From contig CM060703.1 in the NCBI GenBank assembly GCA_030686995.1, positions 115,701,361 through 115,765,360 of the forward strand: 64,000 nt of DNA. Direction: 5' to 3'. Shown here piece after piece: positions 23,866 through 36,500 of this stretch; the stretch's first letter is position 1; every line of letters begins with the position of its first letter. A program made the position numbers and the translations under genes. This stretch comes from Artemisia argyi (lineage: Eukaryota; Streptophyta; Magnoliopsida; Asterales; Asteraceae). Under the pieces are notes generated by a model, which was given only the letters and a program-made list of their open reading frames with translations, searched no databases and had not been told where the DNA came from.

Positions 23866-23917
23866 GAGTCCGGCTGAGGACTCGTTAATAAAACAAGCGC
23901 TTCTCGGGAGGCAACCC
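23866..23917 (+). promoter_or_regulatory. B post-stop hairpin and conserved block
   Basis: GAGTC (23866-23870) and GACTC (23879-23883) pair around loop CGGCTGAG, 15 bases after the integrase stop. The block AAGCGCTTCT, C, GGGAGGCAACCC follows at 23895-23917. Confidence 0.75.
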
Positions 23918-24462
23918 GTGTGTTTTTATTTTTCAGTGATTATACCCCAAAGTTTTACCAGTTGGTCGAACTTAAGTGTGGGGGTGTGCCACTATTTTGA
24001 ATAAAACTGTAATGCTTTTTGTTTGTTTGTTTTTGTTTCTAATAATGCAGGTATTGATTGCAAGTAACAGAAGATTGGATAGAAACATAATACCGAATAT
24101 CATGGTTTATTCTCTCATTTTCCCTACTTTCATACTTTTTCGTTTATCACATTGAGGACAATGTTTAACTTAAGTGTGGGGGGGGGGGGTGAGTAGGTAA
24201 AATAAGAAATTAAGTCTAATATCGATTTAATTTTTTAAGATTTGTTTGTCCTTATAATCTAGTTGTTTTCACGCCTTTAGGAATAATTATTAGAATAACT
24301 GCATCAATCCACTGGTAAAAATCGGTAATTTTTGAAAAATTTGAGACGTGTCCCGATTAATATTGCAATCCATTCTGGGATCGATAACGTTTGCTAGCAC
24401 ATATTATAACCCTTTCCACTAAATTGTGAGGATTTGAGCCTATTTCATATAAAGCATACATC
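23918..24462 (+). other. B 3' region, left of LINE
   Basis: Non-coding. TTAAGTGTGGGGGTGTG near 23970-23987 and TTAAGTGTGGG with a long G run (24169-24190) are PPT-like. The second follows stem ACATTG and CAATGT with loop AGGA (24149-24164). No frame of interest is present. Confidence 0.6.
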
Positions 24463-27174
24463 TTTTATGCTTGAATCTTTTTCTCCAAAGGTAAATTATA
24501 TTAAGGAAGAAAGGAAGCCAAAAGGCATTACTAAAAAACAATAGATGGTGAAAAGTGTAATAAAAACTAAGACACATCCTTAGCTCCTAACCTTGCACCA
24601 CAAAAAAACAAATGGCATAGGACAATACCCTAGCTCAAATACAAAAAACATAAAAATTTAAACCAGGACTAATGCAAAATTAGACAAGACAGAAATGGAT
24701 GCTTAAGCTAGTATCATCACCATACTCTGAATACATGGGGTAGTGCAAAGGAATCAACCGAAGCACCTCCAAACATCACCATATGATGACAATAACTAGA
24801 AAGCTAACCTGCCAAGTCTAAAATTAAACAGAGCTAATGAACAGACCATATCTTGATCACCTCAGAGTCATCATGAATTACCATACCTTGCCAAGAACTA
24901 ACCAACTGAATATCACCCACAAAGTCCTTGTCATTAATATTAACCTCAAAGTAAAACCCAATCATCATGCATACCAGCTCAATATAGTTACTAGCCAAGA
25001 TAATACAGTAACCAAAATAATAGATAGTCATAGCAGCCCATACATAGAAAGTCACCTCGTTAAAAAACCTTATCAAGTAAAACCACATGGGTAAAAACCT
25101 GAAAAAGGAAAAAGAGTGAGACCTTTCATAAACATAATAATCACTGCTCCACCAGACTATCCACAGGCCATCATCATGAAAATCAGCAAGCCTGTTACAT
25201 AAAACAATACAAAAATCATTCTGAACATCACAAAAAGTAACCCAATAATCAGGTTAACACCATTCAGATAATAAGAACACTTCCAAGCACCAGAAACCAT
25301 GCTAAAAAACCACCAACCAGTCTTCCAGAAAACAATGATTCCAGCAGTCCAACTATTATCCATTCTGTAAAATCTATTATCAATCATAACAATAGTACTC
25401 CAATTATCATCACCCCATATCATAATAACCAGATAAACTATCTTATAGAGTTCAAATCATTAAAGCTGTTCATCCAAACAACCCTAATTTTATCATTCAC
25501 GAACATATTAATTATCATCATTATCAATACTCATGTTATCACCCAGCAACTCCTCCAAAATACACTTGTATTTGTGAATTCTATCAATAGGAAAATTCCA
25601 TACCTTAGCAGCAGTGATGACCTCAGGAGTGATTTTGAGCTTCAAACCCATTAATCTAAACCTAACTGTTTCAGTAATAATCTTAAACATCTCATCCTCA
25701 GTACTTTCATAACCCCCAAACAATCTAATATTTCTTTCTTGCCAGATGAAATAAACAGAAGCCCCCCAAACCAATCTTTGAATTACACTCCAAATGGTAT
25801 TCTTAGCAGGCCTATTTACCATAAATGAAATAATTTGAGGCCAAACATTAGAGATATCATCAAGTTTAGCCATTTGTTTTAACCTTTCCCATAATCTTCT
25901 AGCAAAAACACATGTAAAGAATAAATGGCTATGAGAATCTTTACATTTCTTACAAAAAGGGCAACTCATGTCTTGAATATTCAACCATCTTGAAATCCTG
26001 TCTTGGGTCTTAAGCCTACCTTTAACAGCCATCCATAGAATGAATGAGTGTCTAGGCACACATTGAGAAAACCACACATGATCATGCCAAATCACTTTAG
26101 GATGACTGATTTTCATAACTTTCCAAACTTCCTTCACACAAAACTGCTTTTCTTTACCTTTCTTGTTAATCCAAATGACCTTATCATCCAAGTTATCAAC
26201 CAGTTTAGGAACATGGACATCAATAATCTCACCAAATCTACCATTCCAGCTAGAAGGTCACTTCCAATTTCCATTACAAACCAAATCAGCAACCTTAACT
26301 TGCATATCAGCCCTATTATGCATAAGAGAGGCGTAATTGATCAACTTACAAAGGGGTCCTCTTTCATGCCATTTATCAAACAAAAAAAAGCACTTATTCA
26401 CATTACCAATTTTATACAACACAAAATTTCTCACCTTATCTCTTAAAGCTAAAATTTGCCTCCAACTCCAAGAAGTATCTTGATTAGGCTTTACAGCCCA
26501 TACACTATCACCCTTTAACCACTAACTTTTAACCCACTTAACCCAGATAGATTGTTTATCAGTAAGTACATTCCATAGATGTTTTGCCATTAAAGCCTCA
26601 TTCCAAAGATGTAAGGTTTTAAGACCAAGACCCCCTTCCCTTTTCTGCAAACAAACCTCCTTCCAAGCCACACTATACTTGATACTCTTCTTATTTTCAG
26701 TCTTCCAAAGAAAGCTTTTCAACAATTTATCAATATCATCACAGATTCCCTGGGGAAGAATAAACATAGAAGCCCAGAAAACATTCAAAGAATTAAGAAC
26801 AGAAGTAATAAGCTAGAGTCTCCCTGCAAAGGACAGACTCTTGTTTTGCCATCCATCTATTCTTCTTTTCAAATTTTCTAATAAAACAGTACAATCACTC
26901 ATATTAATTCTATTAGAATCCAATGGGATACCAAGATACTTAACAGGAAGTGAACCCTCATTGAATGGCATAACAAGCTTCACCTCCTGCTTCACATCAT
27001 CTTTAACATTACCAAAAAAGACCATGCTTTTTTCCATATTAGGTCTCAAACCAGAGGATAAGCAAAACTCATCCAGGGCTCTTCTAAGAACAGAAGCGGA
27101 ATTCTTGTCTCCATGACAGAACAACATAATATCATCATTACGAGTGTGCCGGTGATTTTATGCTTGAATCTTTT
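24463..27174 (-). mobile_element. 5'-truncated LINE inserted in B
   Basis: A 19-base target duplication (TTTTATGCTTGAATCTTTT) lies at 24463-24481 and 27156-27174. The LINE body runs from about 24482 to 27136 on the minus strand. It ends with a short A tail preceded by a plant LINE 3' end (TTCCTTAATATAATTTACC in the element sense). It starts inside the RT catalytic motif. About 1 kb of 3' untranslated sequence (24482-25507) has no gene. An extra patch at 27137-27155 between LINE and target duplication is copied from nearby B sequence. Confidence 0.9.
25508..27136 (-). pseudogene. LINE ORF2 fragment: RT C-terminus and zinc-binding domain
   Basis: One reading frame continues through three stops (26813-26815, 26522-26524 and 26258-26260). 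It begins at the two aspartates of the RT catalytic motif (DDIMLFCHGD); the residues before them are lost. It goes on with LRPNMEKSMVFFGNV and VKYLGIPLDS of the RT thumb, a KSLSFAGRL segment, and the plant LINE zinc-binding region (zf-RVT) with WHDHVWFSQCVPRHSFILWMA and CPFCKKCKDSHSHLFFTC. Endonuclease and most of RT are absent, so the copy is dead. This class copies its own RNA at the nicked target. Confidence 0.92.
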
Positions 27175-28343
27175 GTTATGAGTGTGCCGGTGATTTTATT
27201 TATTCTAGAACTTGTAATTGTAAATCATTACGAGACCGTTGTGAGATTACATTTTGTAATATAAGTATACATACGTGATAAGAGGCAACCTTAGGATTTT
27301 AACCAAATAGCCTTCATTATTGATTTTTAGCTAGTCACATTGATTAGTTAATTTCCAATTTTTAACCCTTTTGTTAGCGTTCATTTTTAGCGCTAGATAC
27401 CCTTAGTTACACCCTTCGAGCCATCCTTTTTGTTTTTGATAAATCTAGAAAAATACAAAAAGATTTTACACTTTAAACCTTAGCCTAACCCTTGTCAAAG
27501 TCTAAATGGTGGGTTGTTAGTTGCTTGGTTGTTGGATAGTTTATGATGATTATTAGTGAGCCACACTTCACCAATTATGTGTGTGCCATTTCGACAAAGA
27601 TGAAGACTGCAGCTTCTTATTTGTATTGTTGTGGTAATGCTTATGCAAAGTATGGGGGAATTCTGAGTAAAAAAAAAAAAAAAAAAAAAAAAAAGAATAA
27701 GTCATCGCAATTATAAGGTGACAATTATAGCAAATGTGCTATATATGAATAAAGGAAATTTTGTGATATGTTGCTAGCCAGTGTGCTACGTATGAAGAAT
27801 ATTGTTATGGCGAATCGATGTATCGATATTTGAAGAAGAAGAAGATTGTAACTATAATCATTTACGGGTTCGTGGTTTGTTTGGTGACTAGCAACAATGA
27901 GACTAAGACTTTATTTTATTTTTCTTTAAAACCAATTTCATAAATATTCCCATGCCTTATCCCTACCCTTACCAAATTACATTATCTATATGGATATTGT
28001 AATGGCTTTGTGAGAATGTCAAGTGCAAGAGTATTTTAGTGACCATCCGGTTATTGAGTAATCAAGAACTCGCGCCAGTAATCTATTGTGTTTTTTGTAT
28101 AAGATTTTTTAACATAATCCTGGTACAACCCGAAGCCTTACATTACAACCCAAATAAAAGACCTCTTCGATATGTAGACTTGTTAATCAAGCAAGAGAAT
28201 CATTGGGTATTGTCAAACATCTCGATTTTTCACCATTAAGCTTAAAAATGATGAATCTTATCTTGTACTTGTACTTGGTGGATTTGCATCATATTTTTCT
28301 AATCATTTTTGGTTACCATGTGGATATTTAGTTTTCTTCTAGA
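27175..28343 (+). other. B 3' region, right of LINE
   Basis: AT-rich non-coding sequence up to the PPT hairpin. It includes an A run at 27669-27694. No coding frame or element boundary was recognised. Two short segments here (27180-27199 and 27224-27234) are the apparent source of the filler at the LINE junction. Confidence 0.6.
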
Positions 28344-28381
28344 TTTGCTTGAGGACAAGCAAAGTTTAAGTGTGGGGGATT
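28344..28381 (+). promoter_or_regulatory. B polypurine tract and PPT-side hairpin
   Basis: TTTGCTTG and CAAGCAAA form an 8-bp perfect stem with loop AGGA (28344-28363). TTTAAGTGTGGGGGATT then runs straight into the 3' LTR at 28382. Confidence 0.85.
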
Positions 28382-30119
28382 TGATAACGCTCAAAGTTAA
28401 CATGTTTTTATAAGCGTTATTAGTGTTTTTGTGTATGTTATTTGGTTGTTTTTATATGCTTTTGCCACTAAATCTTATCAAAGTATGTTTTTGTAGCATA
28501 TGTAGCCAAATGCAGGAAAAATGGAGAAAAAGTGAAGAAAATGAAGTATACGCGATTACATGAAGATTCCCGAGCTCAAAAGTCCAATCTGTGAAGTAAT
28601 TCACATGAGAACCTAAGTTTTGTCATCTCAAAGTTCCTAGTTTAGAAGTTAATCAAGTTTGGATAGTGCATAAAGAACTACACAAGGAAAAGTCAAAGTC
28701 CAAAACAGCTAGGATCTACCATCCGATCGGTTGGAGTTAAACCGATCGGATTGCCATTATGACCATTTTTCATCCGATCGGTATCAACCCGCAACCGATC
28801 GGAAGGCCACTTCTGCATGTTTTTGCCATCTTTTGTGCATGAATCTTGGTCTTTTGTCCCCTGGTTCTAGGCCCTTCTTAGTGTCTTACTGTCCAAGTTC
28901 AAGCATTTAAGTCCCTATTCATTACCAAGACTGTTGGACAAGCCTATAAGGACCTCAAAAGTACACCATTCATGACACCATTGAAGATACCATTTACTCT
29001 CATTACTACACATAATTATTATCATCTTCTAGCTCTCTAAGGAGGAAAATTCGTGCAGAAAGAACCAGGAACTTTGGAGGACCAAGGAAGCAACATTTGG
29101 AGGCCAAAATCTCAAGAAATCATCACCAACACTTAGGTTATCAATACCTTGTCATTTTTTATCAATTACAAAGCATTGTAAGACTTATAACCATGGTTTC
29201 TAATGTTAAATATTCTGAGTTTATTTGCATGTTTGCTATGAGTTGCTAGTAATCTTTTTACACTTGTTTAATGATGTTTTATACTTAGTGATAGTTATGA
29301 TTGTGATAAAATGTTTTAATTCAATTTCAAGTTAATCATAAGAACCAATTGTACCTTAAGTTTCATAGTGACATTTGTTTAGCCAAGGTTAACTAATTGA
29401 TAATAGTTTCAAAGGTCGAAAGATTTGTTATTACTCAACTAGTTATAGTCATTTGTCTATGAATGATTGTTTTTCACCATAATTATTCTTGACTAAACAA
29501 AGAAACAAGAAGTATGATTGCAATGAGAATGCTTTTATAACATCAAATCGGATTGTTTGTAAACTTTTAGTAGGATGAAAGTTTAAATGTTTATAAACAA
29601 TTGTAACCTTTTTGTCTATGAAGAGGTTACCTTTTGTATTGACCATTTCCTAAGAGTATTTGATTTATAATAAAAGTTTGTCTTTTGTTTAAGATATCCA
29701 CCATACCTTATGAACCTTGAATAGATCTTGAATTGATTGGTTTACACCTAAAGCTTGTTTTTATGAACTAAAATCTTGACCAAGATTTAACTTGTAGAAA
29801 CAATAGATTAGATCACCATCTAATTATCTCAACCAACATGTTATCAAAAGTTATCACAATCATGTGTGTCATTTAGTAGAAAACTAGTCTAAACAAGTGT
29901 AGTTTTTAATTTATTGAATTTGCTTATTATCTTATTTGTGTACATTAGAGATTTACTTTTAGACTTATATTTCGATTCACTCACAAATCCCTGCGAACGA
30001 TCCCGACTTACCATCATATCTTGCTATAATGGACGAGTACACTTGCTCGTATGTGTTGTTTCTAGATTTGGTAACTCACCCTTATAAATTTAAAACTTGC
30101 ACTAACAAATAGCACATCA
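28382..30119 (+). repeat. B 3' LTR
   Basis: 1,738 bp, TG...CA, paired with 16212-17949. The CCGATCGG cluster at 28733-28802 has all four copies intact. Confidence 0.95.
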
Positions 30120-32977
30120 GTCATTAGTTATTTTAACATTTTTGACTTCCTCTTTATGAAGTAGTTTTGGAGACGGAGAGGGTGAAGGATCGTCATTTAA
30201 CAATCTTTCAAGAAGAAGAATGTCCCCCTCCGGGTCAAGATAGTTTTCATTAACCTCTTTTGAGATTGAGCTATCCTGAGCAAGAAAAGCCTCGACCTCT
30301 TCCAGAAGGAAGTCACTTCCCTCAAACGGAGTGAGAGAAGTGGAAGAGTCGGATATGATAGGTTCAGAAGAGAGAGTGGTACTCCCACTTGCTGAGAAAC
30401 CGAGGACTTCTTGAGAATACTCCTCTGATGCAACATTGATGATGTCAATTCGGTTAACCGTTTCAGCATCATAGTTGGAGGAGTATCTTGAAGTCTGATC
30501 AAGATTGAATGTGATGGCTTCACCACCAACACGTAGAGTGATTTCTTCCTCGAAAACATCGATTAGAGCACGACCCGTTCTTAAGAATCCCCTCCCGAGA
30601 ATGAGAGGAACTCTTGGGTCAGCATCGAAATCAACAATCACGAAATCTGCCGGAAAATGGAACTTTCCTACTTTCACGAAGATATCTTCGGCAATGCCGA
30701 GAGGACGAGATATAGTACGATCTGCAAGCTCGAGAGTCATGCAAGTAGGAGTGAGAGCAGGAAGACAGAGCCTCTTGAGTAAGGCATAAGGTTAATGCTT
30801 GCTCCAAGATCGGCCAAGGCAAAGCATTCAACCATCCCCGGGAAAATGCAAGGAATGAGAAATTTCCCGGGATCTCCAAGCTTTTCGGGAAGCTTTTTCA
30901 AAAGCACTGCTGAGCAATGCTCGTTCAGTGGAGTTTTAGCCATCTCACAGAGTTTTTCCTTATTGCTTATCAGATGTTTGATTGTTGAAGCAAATTTAGG
31001 CATTACAAGAAGAGCATCCGCGAAGCTAATATCGAAGTGTAACTCTTGGAAAATTTGATAAAATTTTTCCATCTGATGATTAGCTCTTTCTCGGTTCTTT
31101 TGATCATTCAATCGTGAAGGATATGGAATTGAAGGCTTGGGATCGTTCTTTGGAATTTCATCAGGAATTTCCGGAGGATCAAATACAACTTTTGACTTGC
31201 GAGTCGGGACCGGGACAACTTGAGGGTGGATGTTGTTGGTACCTCCGTTATTAGTAGGAAGTACCGTGTCCGTGGTAACCTCAGGTTCACGTTCCGCTAC
31301 ATTAGTAGGAGAAGAAGAAGAGGTAGACGGAATCGTGGGTCCATTGTATGATACTCCACTTCGGGTAGTGATCGCTTTGACATCGCCCCTCGGGTTAGCG
31401 ATCGTGTTGCTCGGTAGTGTACCCGAGCCCGAGGGTCGATCATTTAAAGACTTCTGAAGCTCAGAGATCTTTCTGATCAGTAACCGATTCATTTCCTCTT
31501 GTGCTTTCATGAATTGTTTTAGCACTTCATCGGAGGAAGACGAGGGTGGAACAACGTTTTGATTTTGGTTAGGAAGATTTTGAACACGGTTGTTTTGAAA
31601 ATTCCCTTGGTTTTGATTGTTGTTACCCTGAAAGTTATTTCTCTGATTGAAATTACCCTGATTGTAATTCCCTTGTCCTTGGTTTCTTTGAAAATTTCCT
31701 TGAAAACCTTGATTTTGATTGCCATTTTGAAAATTGTTTTGGTTAAAATGACCTTGATTTTGGTTTGGGTTTTGGAAATTTGGGTTTTGACCTTGGTTAA
31801 AATCTCCTCGATTCTGATTTTCATTCGAGTTACGGTTTTGATTTTGGTTAAAACCGGGAGGTCCGAGAAAATTGTTGGAACGATAGCTTAAGAGATTACG
31901 GTCCCCTTGTGGTTGGTAAGAATTACCCCCAATGTTGTAGGAAACTTGAGCAGCATAAACGTTCTCTTGAGGAAAACCAGCAGTGGCTGGACACTTGGAA
32001 TAAAGATGTGGGCCTCCACAAGTTTCACAACTTCGGGCCACGGCTTTCACTTGTTGATTTTGAACCTGCTGATTTTGCATAGTTTGGTTCATTCTCAACA
32101 CAGTCGTAGAGATATCATCCATCTTTTTTGTGAGAGCAATTATTTCAAGAGATGATGATGAAGGAATAACTGATTTACATGACTCATCCCTCTCCACAGA
32201 GGAATCGCAAAAGTTATGGTGGGCAGTCATGTTCTCAATTAGATCATAGCATTCTTCGGGACGCCTTTTCATAAAGGTCCCACCACCAGCAGCATTGAGA
32301 ATGTCCCGGTGCCTCAATGTCAGATCATTATAGAAGGTATCTATGATGGTAACTTGTAACATATTATGGTTAGGGCACCGATCAATTGCTAGCTTATAAC
32401 GTTCCCAAGCCTCAAATAGAGACTCATCGGGACGCTGCCGGAAGTTGCTGATATCATTTCGTAACTTGGTAACCATGGAAGGTGAAAAATATTTTGCTAG
32501 AAACTTGGTTACCATTTCATCAAAGGTACGAATAGAATTCTTTGGGAGTCGGTCAAACCATGCAGTGGCATGATGGGTGAGAGAATAGGGGAAGAGATAC
32601 AGCCGGAGGGCATCATCGGTGACACCATGCTGTTTCATGCTTTGGGTGACGGCAAGGTATTTATCAAGATGCTTGTTAGCATCGTCACCCGGTAATCCGT
32701 GAAATTGACACAAATTTTGGACTTGTTGGATCATGTGGTGCTTGAGGCCAAAGTCCGTAGCCTCAATAGTGAGTAGTGCAATAGGTCCGCCCCTCCCATG
32801 CATGGTAGGCTGGCACAACTCCTCCATCGTTCGGAGATCGGGAGATGGCTCATCTTTGGGAGGGTCAGGGGGTGGTGGTGGCCCGTCGTCCATTTCTGTT
32901 TTTGGTTCTTTAATAACAGTACGTAGCTCGGGTACGTTTTTCGGATTTTTACGCTTTGTTTGTGAACGAGTGCGCAT
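30120..32977 (-). pseudogene. A gag and protease
   Basis: A 746-codon frame opens at the minus-strand ATG 32977 (MRTRSQTKRK). Residues about 75-255 are a retrotransposon gag domain (LYLFPYSLTHHATAWFDRL, LAKYFSPSMVTKLRNDI). Near residue 320 is a CX2CX3HX4C knuckle (CETCGGPHLYSKC). A long asparagine/glutamine/glycine-rich stretch follows, then a proline-rich linker and the protease active-site region ADLGASINLMPYS. The frame fails there, near 30790. The rest of protease (MTLELADRT, VPLILGRGFLRTGRALI) continues in another frame to the B insertion at 30119. PBS and a 0.6-kb leader precede it. Confidence 0.9.
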
Positions 32978-33575
32978 GCACTAAAAACAATTTTTCAAAA
33001 CAAATTCGAGGCAAAACAACAGGGAACTTAAACCAATAACCACAAGTGAATGGCTTCTTTGAAAAAGGTACACCACTCACAGGGATACAATGGCAAGTTT
33101 TAATCTTTAGTTTGGGAACTTATTATGTCCACACCCCCAGTTGGTAGGTGTTCTGCCTTGGTTTGCGGTGGTAGGATTTTATGTATTTATTAACAGAAAA
33201 ATTATTTTCGGGCTTTTGGGTGTGTGTGCAAAAAACTTTGGGAAATATTTTTGGAACTGATTCGTTAACCGAAATCATTTCTTTAAGATTACTCGCATGC
33301 TGGCGGGAGGGAAGAATGGATCCCTCTTCAGTTCGCAATTTAATGTCAGAACTTACTTTATAACAACTGTTTCAGGTTGTAATCTTAAAGAAAACGAAGT
33401 AATTTAACTTCACAGTTCGTTTTGTTGTTTTTGATTTTTTTTGGTGTTGTTAACACTTCAGGAAAAGTGTTAATGAACTTTTTGATATGATTGATATTTT
33501 TACAAAAGTGGTGAAATTTGTAAAGGGAGGGTTTTGAAATCCACTAAACTTAAAACGATTTTGAAACACGCAACC
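32978..33575 (-). other. A leader between PBS and gag
   Basis: Non-coding sequence of about 600 bp between the PBS (33576-33593) and the gag ATG in the minus-strand element. No word cluster like those in B, D or G is seen here. Confidence 0.6.
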
Positions 33576-33593
33576 TCCCCGGCAGCGGCACCA
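33576..33593 (-). other. A primer-binding site, tRNA-Asp type
   Basis: On the minus strand it reads TGGTGCCGCTGCCGGGGA, one base different from the B site. It lies five bases inside the right LTR and proves that the right LTR is the 5' one. Confidence 0.88.
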
Positions 33594-33598
33594 AATTT

Positions 33599-36500
33599 TG
33601 ATTGGTTCCGAACCGGTCAGATATTATTGACCAAGGTCAACAAGTCAAAGACAGCTCAGTTCCAATGCTCCGTGGATAGTATAGTGTTTTCCCGGGTCGT
33701 TATGTCCCAGCGAGATTGCAATGGTGCTTTGGAAAACGTTTCAGGAATGAGTGGCACTGAGGACAGTAGCCAAGATGATTGGGAAATAATTATGCTACTG
33801 ATATTTGGTGTTTGGACAATTATTAACAATCACAGATATACAGATATAATTACAAATACACAACTTGGGATTCAAATTATCGACAGAGAAAAGTGGGACT
33901 TAAACAATTTACAAACTACAGGGGGTGCAAGTGAAACTTTTCAAACTTAAAATAAAAAGAAAATTTAAAATGAAAATGAAATTATTTAATTGATTATTTT
34001 AATATTTAAATACTAATTAATTAATTAAAACTATTTAAAAAGTGATTTAAATCTAATTTATATTAAACTAAAAATGATAAAGACTACAAATTAAACTAAA
34101 AACTTGCAAAAATATTTTCTAAACCTTAAAATGAACTTGAATAAAGTATAAAAATTAAAAAGATATATTTTTGTCTTTTTATGGGTTTTCTATTAATTAA
34201 TTACTAATTATATTAATTATACTAATTAAATTATTTCTAATTACTAAAAATACCAAAATGACTTAGAAAATTGTAGAAAAATTTATAAAACTAACTAACC
34301 ATCACAGGAATCCTAAAAAATTATAAAAAGTTTCTAAAAATTATATTTAGACTATTTTACTAATTATTTACTTATTAATTAATTAAAATCTAATTTAACT
34401 AAATTAATTAAGAAAACTAAAAAAATGAACAGTAGAATTTAAGAAACTATTTCCTAAAAGTCTTAACTGATTTATAAAACCTAGGAAAAATATAAAAACC
34501 TACTGTTGTTAATTAAAATTTAAGAAAACTATTTAATTACTAATATTACCTAATTAATTAATTAAACTATTTTTAATTCTAATAATTAGTAAACTAAAAG
34601 AGAAAAATCTAAGAAAATTATTGAAAATACTTAAAGGTGACAGGAAGTTAAGAAAATTATGAAAATGATGAAGTGCTTATTAATAAGCTAAAAAGAAAAT
34701 TAAAAAGATAGAATCAATTAAATAGAAGCTATCACTAATTTTAAATTTGGGTTTTTGTTTGTTTTTCTTTTTGACAGATCAAAATAAGTTAAAAATAAGA
34801 AACTTTTACAAAGACACTTTTACAAATGCTTAAAAATAAGTTGTGTGCACCCCCTTTGATTAAACAGTGGACTAATTAGCTTATTTTTAGACTTTTCAAG
34901 TGAAATAAGCTCAACACTGATCACAGAAGGCAAAATAAGCTATAAACAACTTAAGTGAACTAAAAATAAGCTAGAACAAGCAAAAGATCTGAATAATATG
35001 CTAATACAAGCAAATAAGCTAGAATCAACAACCTAAAACACATGCAGTCCCAAAAGGGCAATTGTAAGCCTATGTGGGACCCACAAATAAGCACAAGGGT
35101 CCAAAATGAAAATGGTTCCTAAAAGCTGGTCTGGTAAGCTACACAATAAGCCAACAAGCAGAGCTTATGGCTCACTATTGAGCTTTTGGCAAGCTTATGA
35201 TCTTTGGTGCAAACACTGAGTACTCAGTGTACTCAGTGTGGTGTGGGTAGCTTGTGGGGACAAGCAGGCTAGGGGCAAGGCTACTAGGGTCAAAAACAAC
35301 ACTTGGTATGTTGAGTTGGGCTAACAAGCTTCCTAAAATGCCAAGGTTTGAAGGCTAAAACTCACAGAGAAGCTCTTGGTGAGCTTATGAAATCAGGGTC
35401 ACACCCCTGGAGCAGGGGAGTCCAATGTGCAAATAGGCAAGTTTAGATGAGCTTATTTATAAGCTAATAACTTCTAAAATGAAATTTTCTTTTTGAAAAA
35501 GTTAAACTACCAACAAAACAACTCAAATCCACAAAAACCTTGGATTTCCAATCTTTTTTAAAGCTTGTGCAAGATCTGGACTAACTGACCATTTTGACAA
35601 ATTTTGAAATTTGACTTTTGAGAAAAATACTCCTAAGCTGACTTTTACCAATTTCCAATGATCATTATTGACTGATTAAGCTATGCTATGATATATTGAG
35701 GTGAAATTGAGTTAAAACAACAACTAGTGAACTGATACGAAGAATTTAGACACTTAAATCTTAACAGTCTACAAGTGAGTTGAGATTAAAGGTGTATTTG
35801 ACTTTTTCTTGAACAGTACCTAGGTTTTATGACTTAAGTGTTCTACTTATACCTACTGCAACATGTTTCAACAATCAAGAACAGCAAAAACAGGTCTCAA
35901 CCTAGTGATATTCACTAATCCAAACACTAGTCAACAAACTGTGATGATGAAATTTTCAAAGCAAAACAATGATTTAGGACTAGAAACAGATTAATACTAT
36001 TCTAATAAGATCTAAAACACATGAACAAACATAAATAAGCAGACAATACTAGGTAAGATTCAAACAGAAGAAAAATAGGAATTTTGCTTACTTCATGCCA
36101 TCCAAGCAATACTCCACATGATCCAAGGACCTCAGAACATTCCTAATGGCTTTCCACAAAGCCTCTAACCCACTGCCATCCAGGATTCACAGTGCTCCAG
36201 CTTTCTTGATCATCTTTCAACAATTTTTTATTTTTTCTTTATTTTTCTGATTTTTTTTTTTATTTTTCTTGTTTTATGATTCTAATTCCTTTTAATAGTT
36301 TCTAAAAGCTTCACTGAGCTTATGGGAGCTTAAGTAATCCTAAAAGTCCATAAACACAACTACAAATAACATTAAACAGATTTGAGATTTTTGAATTTTT
36401 GAAAATGCATAAACTGAATTCAACAAGATAGAACTGAAATTGATTATCATAAAAGGTTTGAAATACACTGAGAACACTAGAATTACAACTTGGAAGCTTG

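Larger units (their letters stand above)
16207..30124 (+). mobile_element. Athila-type LTR retrotransposon B (13.9 kb), inserted in A
   Basis: The element spans 16212-30119 and is flanked by GTCAT (16207-16211 and 30120-30124). Both LTRs are 1,738 bp, begin TGATAACGC and end AGCACATCA; by eye they differ by a few percent. PBS is at 17956-17973 and PPT at 28370-28381. It carries gag, protease, RT, RNase H and integrase in Athila order, and a long 3' region holding a LINE. It lies in opposite orientation to A, between A's protease and RT. It is defective through stops and frameshifts in gag and pol. Confidence 0.96.

Noticed and set aside
24834..25423. Short ORFs on both strands in the LINE 3' part
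   Set aside because: They lie in the LINE untranslated region, downstream of its ORF2 stop, with no known domain.
31519..31891. Isoleucine- and lysine-rich ORFs on both strands
   Set aside because: Shadow frames of the asparagine/glutamine-rich linker of A gag.
33534..33950. 138-codon ORF at the A LTR edge, with a copy at 8438-8797
   Set aside because: It spans PBS and LTR end; the two copies are LTR repeats and the product has no domain.
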